Positions 6,606 through 10,338 of a DNA stretch of 10,338 nucleotides are shown here, one piece after another. The DNA comes from Acidobacteriota bacterium (GTDB taxonomy: Bacteria > Acidobacteriota > Blastocatellia > Pyrinomonadales > Pyrinomonadaceae): positions 1 through 10,338 of the forward strand of contig JAKOSS010000620.1 in the NCBI GenBank assembly GCA_029777145.1. The letters run 5' to 3'. Under the pieces are notes generated by a model. It did no database searches. It was not told where the DNA came from and saw nothing but the letters and a program-made list of their open reading frames with translations. Both the position numbers and the translations under genes were made by a program. The first letter of the stretch is position 1. Each line of letters starts with the position of its first letter.

Positions 6606-7583
6606 TTATTGCATTTCCACCCAATCGCCGGTATGGATCTCCTGTGCGACGCGCGTGATCATCGCCGTCGCGGTCTTGCCCTGAACGCTCAGGACGACCA
6701 CTTCCCCGACGACCTTGCGGAGTCCGTTCGGGCGATCTGATCTCGCATCATTCGTCGTTTCGACTCTGCCTCGTGCCTCGCCGCCTTTCTTGCGTGCGGT
6801 TTGGTTCGAATACTTGCCGCCGCGGAATTTGTCGGACTCGTAGCCTTCATTTCGCGCCGCCGCCGATTCACGCTTGGAATTCGTGATGATCCCGCCGGTG
6901 CCGAGCGGACGGTAAACCGTCAGATAGTCGCCGCTCTTGACGCCGTCTTCCGAGCCGAGATCAACGAAAACGATCTGCTGGCTCGAAAGAAGTTCACGCG
7001 AATCGCGCGATAGAAAGATTCGACCGGTCGCGCGTCCCGAAGGATCGGCGAACTGGTCGAGCGCCGGCCGTTCCGTGTACATCGGCGACGTGCGCTGCGG
7101 TGTCGGCTGAACGAGATCTCCGTACATCAGGTTGTCGCACGAGGTCCGCACGCGGACGACGGAAACTTCCTGTTTGACGCGGATCACTTCGAGCGCACCG
7201 ACTTCCATCACGTAGAAACCAAGCGATCCTTTTTTCGTCCACGGCGTGTTTACCTGTCCGCGCGGGCGGATGACGGAAAACATGTCGCCGACCTGAACGC
7301 CTTTGTTCGATCCGGCGTTGACGTAAAGGTCGTTGCCTTGCGAAAAGATGTATTGTTCCTGTTCGTTCTGCGCGCCGACGATCTTCATCGAAGTATTGAC
7401 CGGGACGTCAACAACATAGCCGGCGCAATATAGATTGTTCGGGCCGGCCAGCGGCTTATCGCGTTGGGTGTCATTGATGACGAGCGTCGCCTTGCTTTGC
7501 TGGGCGACGGCCGAGGCCGCAAACACGACCGCCGACAGAATGATTGATCCGAAAAAGATTTTGAACAACTGTTGAAACTTCAC
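6606..7583 (-). CDS. Secreted protein with two FlgT-C-like beta modules, GTG start
   Basis: The protein has a Sec signal peptide with a hydrophobic core at about 9-24 and probable cleavage after AVA (residues 25-27), so it should be exported. Two copies of one module follow. Module 1 reads NAGSNKGVQVGDMFSVIRP at 89-107 and ends in YGDLVQP near 154-160. Module 2 reads DLGSEDGVKSGDYLTVYRP at 208-226 and ends in HTGDWVEM near 317-324. The pattern G-(S/N)-x-x-G-V-x-x-G-D...V-x-R-P resembles the C-terminal domain of flagellar assembly protein FlgT. No flagellar gene is nearby, so the role is unknown. Module 2 carries a polar, basic insert at about 229-288. Cys 53 and 149 could form a disulfide. 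The GTG start at 7583 has AAGGAG (plus-strand 7590-7595) 6 nt upstream. The gene is monocistronic. Confidence 0.8.
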   Translation of the reverse strand: MKFQQLFKIFFGSIILSAVVFAASAVAQQSKATLVINDTQRDKPLAGPNNLYCAGYVVDVPVNTSMKIVGAQNEQEQYIFSQGNDLYVNAGSNKGVQVGDMFSVIRPRGQVNTPWTKKGSLGFYVMEVGALEVIRVKQEVSVVRVRTSCDNLMYGDLVQPTPQRTSPMYTERPALDQFADPSGRATGRIFLSRDSRELLSSQQIVFVDLGSEDGVKSGDYLTVYRPLGTGGIITNSKRESAAARNEGYESDKFRGGKYSNQTARKKGGEARGRVETTNDARSDRPNGLRKVVGEVVVLSVQGKTATAMITRVAQEIHTGDWVEMQ

Positions 7584-7610
7584 GATCGTCTCCTTAACTG
7601 TTTGAAATGA

Positions 7611-7628
7611 ATATCTTAGGGAAGATAT
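7611..7628 (-). other. Perfect 7-bp hairpin in the 5' leader of the secreted-protein gene
   Basis: ATATCTT (7611-7617) and AAGATAT (7622-7628) are exact reverse complements around a 4-nt loop. On the minus strand the hairpin lies 15 nt upstream of the Shine-Dalgarno. It could affect mRNA stability or serve as a DNA-binding site. The stem is AT-rich and weak. Confidence 0.4.
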
Positions 7629-7671
7629 CGAAGAGGCTTACTGACTTGCTTAGGCCCTGTGGGCAACTTCT

Positions 7672-7701
7672 ATCGTAACTTTTGCGTTAAACAAAGGTCA
7701 A
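7672..7701 (-). promoter_or_regulatory. Candidate sigma-70 promoter of the secreted-protein gene
   Basis: On the minus strand, TTGACC (7701-7696) and TACGAT (7677-7672) are separated by 18 bp, with 5 and 4 consensus matches. This predicts transcription from about 7665 and a leader of some 80 nt that carries the hairpin and the AAGGAG site. Confidence 0.35.
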
Positions 7702-7933
7702 CAAGTTTTTTCTTCGACGGTCCGATCGTGAGCGAAGCGGATTTTTCGGTTCGCCATCATGATATCGACCGAATGCGTTTTGCGGTGCGGAAGATTACGC
7801 AACACACCACAAAAATCCACAAATTGCCCGCCGAAACGTCTCCGTTGCGTTGTAGTTCGTGACGGCACATCTCTTGCTCACAGATAGTCGTAGTTCTTTG
7901 CATTCATAAACTTAAATAGCTTTTGGAGAACTT
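7702..7933. other. Intergenic remainder upstream of iorA
   Basis: This is the iorA side of a 350-bp divergent gap. A small open frame at 7659-7862 lacks a ribosome binding site and has no protein-like composition, so I do not call it. Near the end, GGAG at 7925-7928 gives iorA a good ribosome binding site. The AT-rich stretch at 7904-7920 could hold a -10 box, but no matching -35 is convincing. Confidence 0.5.
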
Positions 7934-9568
7934 ATGACACAGAAGGTTTTACTCGGGGATGAAGCGGTGGCGCTCGGCGCGATCGACGCCGGAATTCACG
8001 CCGCTTATGCGTATCCGGGCACACCATCCACCGAGATTCTCGAGTATTTATTGGCTTATCAGAAAGTACATAACACACCCCATGCTGCATGGTGCAGCAA
8101 CGAAAAAACATCATACGAGGAAGCTCTCGGCGTTTCCTTCGCCGGGCGGCGGGCGATGGTCTCGATGAAGCACGTCGGGCTGAATGTCGCGGCGGACCCG
8201 TTCATCAATTCGGCGTTGGTCACGATCAACGGAGGTCTGGTCGTGGTTTCTGCCGATGATCCGGGAATGCACAGCTCCCAAAACGAGCAGGACAGCCGCT
8301 ATTACGCCGATTTCGCGCATATCGTCTGTTTGGAACCGGCAACCCAGCAGGAAGCGTATGAGATGACGCGCGAGGCGTTCGACATCTCAGAACGGTTTCA
8401 TATTCCGGTGATGCTCCGGATCGTGACACGACTCGCTCACAGCCGAAGCGTCGTCACCGTCGGCGAACGGCGCGAGCAAAATCCGCTCTCAAAAGCCGAT
8501 TCTCCGGCATCCTGGATCCTGCTTCCCGTCAACGCGCGCCGCCAATGGCATCAGCTGCTTGAGAAGCAGAACGGCCTGCTCGAATACGCGGAGAACTCGG
8601 AGCGCAATTCGCTGAAACGGATTGAAGACAACCGCGAGTTCGGGGTGATCACGACCGGCGTGGCGAGGAATTATTACCTCGAGAATTTGCCGGAACTCGA
8701 TTCGGAGCCCTCGCATCTGCATATCGGCGTCTACCCGCTGCCGGTCGGGAAGATCAGACAGCTGGCATCTCACGTCAAGAAGATATTGGTCCTCGAAGAA
8801 GGCTATCCGTATCTCGAACGATATTTGCGCGGAATCATTCCGCCGGATATCGAGATCCTGGGAAAGCTGACCGGCGAGGTGCCGCGTGAAGGCGAGCTGA
8901 CTCCCGACAACATTCGGACGGCACTGAACCTGCCGGCGCACCACGGACTTGAATTGTCCGGTTTCCAGTTGCCGCAGCGGCCGCCCCGGCTCTGTACGGG
9001 CTGCCCGCACGGCGACAGTTTTCACGCAATCCGCGCTGCCATCGACGCCAACGAGAGCGTCTTCGTCGCGTCCGACATCGGATGCTATTCGCTCGGGGCG
9101 TTGCCGCCCTATTCGGCGATCGAGACCTGCGTCTGCATGGGCGCGTCGATCGGAATGGCCAAGGGAGCCTCAGACGCGGGACTGCGTCCGGCGATCGCGA
9201 CGATCGGCGACAGCACGTTCCTGCATTCGGGCGTGACCGCGCTGATGGATTGCATCGCTGCCGACACCGACATGACGGTCATCATTCTCGACAACGGAAC
9301 CGTCGGAATGACCGGCGGGCAGGCGACGATACTTCCGGATTCAAAGATCGAAAGCGTCGTTCTCGGTTTGGGAGTCGACCCCGAACATCTGCACGTCCTG
9401 AACGCGCACCCGAAACAAAACGAACGCAACGCCGAGATCATCCACCAGGAAATAAACCACAAGGGACTGTCGGTGATCATCACGGTCCGAGAATGCCTCG
9501 AGACATTGCGGAGAAAGAAGCGCGACAAACAGGCGGAGGCGACGAATGCGGAACTCGTCTGCGCGTGA
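7934..9568 (+). CDS. iorA: Indolepyruvate ferredoxin oxidoreductase subunit alpha, short form without ferredoxin domain
   Basis: With IorB this TPP enzyme oxidatively decarboxylates indolepyruvate and related aryl pyruvates with CoA to aryl-acetyl-CoA, reducing ferredoxin. It is cytosolic and oxygen-sensitive in known members. The N-terminal pyruvate-oxidoreductase domain starts with GDEAVALGAIDAGIHAAYAYPGTPSTE (about 8-34), and EKTSYEEALGVSFAG and KHVGLNVAADPF follow. The C-terminal TPP domain has RPPRLCTGCPHG (349-360), DIGCYSLG (381-388), ETCVCMGASIGMAKG and the TPP/Mg motif from GDS at 425 to DN at 453-454. Characterised IorA proteins run to 600 residues or more and end in a ferredoxin domain with two Cys clusters. 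This one stops at 544 after a charged tail, with only C521 and C543 there. GGAG lies 5 nt before the ATG. iorB follows after 18 bp. Confidence 0.93.
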   Translation: MTQKVLLGDEAVALGAIDAGIHAAYAYPGTPSTEILEYLLAYQKVHNTPHAAWCSNEKTSYEEALGVSFAGRRAMVSMKHVGLNVAADPFINSALVTINGGLVVVSADDPGMHSSQNEQDSRYYADFAHIVCLEPATQQEAYEMTREAFDISERFHIPVMLRIVTRLAHSRSVVTVGERREQNPLSKADSPASWILLPVNARRQWHQLLEKQNGLLEYAENSERNSLKRIEDNREFGVITTGVARNYYLENLPELDSEPSHLHIGVYPLPVGKIRQLASHVKKILVLEEGYPYLERYLRGIIPPDIEILGKLTGEVPREGELTPDNIRTALNLPAHHGLELSGFQLPQRPPRLCTGCPHGDSFHAIRAAIDANESVFVASDIGCYSLGALPPYSAIETCVCMGASIGMAKGASDAGLRPAIATIGDSTFLHSGVTALMDCIAADTDMTVIILDNGTVGMTGGQATILPDSKIESVVLGLGVDPEHLHVLNAHPKQNERNAEIIHQEINHKGLSVIITVRECLETLRRKKRDKQAEATNAELVCA

Positions 9569-9586
9569 TCGAAAGGAGTTGGATTT

Positions 9587-10192
9587 ATGAGATACGACAT
9601 CATCATGGCGGGGGTCGGCGGACAGGGTGCGCTTTCCGTTTCAAGCATCATCGCCTCGAGCGCGATGAGCGAGGGCTTGTTCGTGAAACAGTCAGAACTT
9701 CACGGCATGTCGCAGCGCGGCGGGGCGGTCGTCGCCCATCTTCGGATTTCCGACAAGCCGATCGCGAGCGACATGATCCCGGTCGGCGCGGCGTCGATGA
9801 TCCTGAGCATGGAACCGCTCGAGAGCCTTCGTTACCTGAATTATCTGTCGGCCGACGGAATGCTCGTCACCTCGACCGATCCGATGAAGAACATTTCGAA
9901 CTATCCTGAGATGGAAGACGTCCTGCGGCAGATCGAAATGACGCCGCATCATGTCCTGCTGGACAGCGATCAGATCGCGAAACAGTCGGGATCGTCGCAT
10001 TCGGGAAATATGGTGATGGTCGGCGCGGCGTCGCATTTTCTGCCGGTTCATCACGAGACGATCGAGAAGTTCATCTCTCAGAGGTTCGCACGTAAAGGCG
10101 AAAAGGTGGTCGCCGCAAATCTCAAGGCATATCAGGCCGGGAGGCAGGCGGCGGAAGCGTCGGCGGATTCGACGTCGGTATGCATGGTTTGA
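9587..10192 (+). CDS. iorB: Indolepyruvate oxidoreductase subunit beta
   Basis: This is the gamma-type (catalytic partner) subunit of the 2-oxoacid:ferredoxin oxidoreductase formed with the upstream alpha subunit; in the family it contributes CoA-side and TPP-side contacts. The 201 residues match the family (about 190-210). GVGGQGALSVSSIIASSA at 9-26 is the Rossmann-like glycine loop, and SELHGMSQRGGAVVAHLRI at 36-54 is the block shared by IorB and POR gamma chains. GNMVMVGAASHFLP, at about 140-153, is also typical. AAAGGAG lies about 8 nt before the ATG at 9587. The gene starts 18 bp after iorA, so the two form an operon. The C terminus carries a small Ala/Ser-rich tail ending in SVCMV that the function does not need. 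Confidence 0.93.
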   Translation: MRYDIIMAGVGGQGALSVSSIIASSAMSEGLFVKQSELHGMSQRGGAVVAHLRISDKPIASDMIPVGAASMILSMEPLESLRYLNYLSADGMLVTSTDPMKNISNYPEMEDVLRQIEMTPHHVLLDSDQIAKQSGSSHSGNMVMVGAASHFLPVHHETIEKFISQRFARKGEKVVAANLKAYQAGRQAAEASADSTSVCMV

Positions 10193-10204
10193 AGGACCCT
10201 CACG

Positions 10205-10222
10205 AACTTCGCGGTCTTTGCG
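10205..10222. repeat. Degenerate 9-bp repeat (AACTTCGCG GTCTTTGCG)
   Basis: AACTTCGCG at 10205-10213 is followed by GTCTTTGCG at 10214-10222. The complementary strand reads as GCAAAG and GCGAAG in phase, a style of degenerate intergenic repeat found in many genomes. Two units only, so this could be chance. Confidence 0.25.
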
Positions 10223-10278
10223 TTGGAAGGAACCGCTCTATCGCAAGTCTCGCGGGGTTCTTGGAGAAATCTCGGCCA

Positions 10279-10338
10279 ATGATCGACAAACAAATCAAGG
10301 GAAAACTGGCTCCCGCGATCCGGCAAATCCTCAAGAAC
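10279..10338 (+). CDS. Start of an unidentified gene, cut by the window end
   Basis: An ATG at 10279 opens a frame of 20 codons to the window edge, beginning MIDKQIKGKLAPAIRQ. The peptide is charged and helical and I do not recognise it. GGAG at 10263-10266 lies about 12 nt upstream, slightly far. The same frame is open back to the end of iorB, so an earlier start such as TTG at 10261 is possible. Same strand and an 86-bp gap suggest it could belong with iorAB, where aryl-acetate metabolism genes are often found, but the sequence does not show that. Confidence 0.45.
   Translation, partial: MIDKQIKGKLAPAIRQILKN

Noticed and set aside
7659..7862. A 67-codon open frame in the gap before iorA
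   Set aside because: No Shine-Dalgarno, unusual composition for this genome and no recognisable motif. It also overlaps the candidate promoter of the divergent gene.
9540..9600. A frameshift hiding the missing ferredoxin domain of IorA
   Set aside because: iorB begins 18 bp after the stop with its own strong ribosome binding site, and no Cys-rich frame exists in between.

Overview
The window is compact, GC-rich bacterial chromosome with short gaps, genes on both strands and an ATG/GTG/TTG mix of starts. It shows no phage, plasmid, CRISPR or RNA-gene signal. Protein style and the phased short repeats between genes fit an Acidobacteriota bacterium, possibly Blastocatellia. That placement is an inference from general resemblance and is not proven by any single marker.

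Layout. (1) Positions 1-1245, plus strand: the last codons of an unidentified gene, then ispD and ispF, two steps of the MEP isoprenoid pathway separated by 4 bp. (2) Positions 1246-1947: a repeat-bearing gap, a minus-strand terminator and a minus-strand gene for a small membrane-anchored protein of unknown function. (3) Positions 2058-6479, plus strand: a nucleoside salvage and uptake operon. It holds a pyrimidine-nucleoside phosphorylase, an unknown membrane-anchored protein, a BMP/PnrA-type lipoprotein receptor and a two-domain ABC ATPase. The first three are tightly packed or overlapping. The ATPase follows an 89-bp gap filled with two different 7-bp tandem arrays. No permease genes follow. 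(4) Positions 6490-6600: a 26-bp perfect inverted repeat whose arms each carry a REP-like palindrome. It encloses a strong intrinsic terminator between two convergent genes. (5) Positions 6606-7583, minus strand: a secreted protein with two copies of a beta-rich module resembling FlgT C-terminal domains. (6) Positions 7934-10192, plus strand: iorA and iorB, an indolepyruvate-type 2-oxoacid:ferredoxin oxidoreductase. Its alpha subunit lacks the usual C-terminal ferredoxin domain. (7) Positions 10193-10338: a gap and the start of an unidentified gene that runs off the window.

How the genes work together. The phosphorylase, BMP lipoprotein and ATPase make a coherent route: capture nucleoside outside, import it, then split it with phosphate to free base and (deoxy)ribose-1-phosphate. 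The permease subunits must be encoded elsewhere. IorAB would oxidatively decarboxylate aryl pyruvates from aromatic amino acid transamination to aryl-acetyl-CoA, passing electrons to a separate ferredoxin.

No wholly new system is evident. The most interesting signals are the REP-doublet with its nested terminator, the heptamer arrays placed directly before a start codon, the transporter without permeases and the short IorA.
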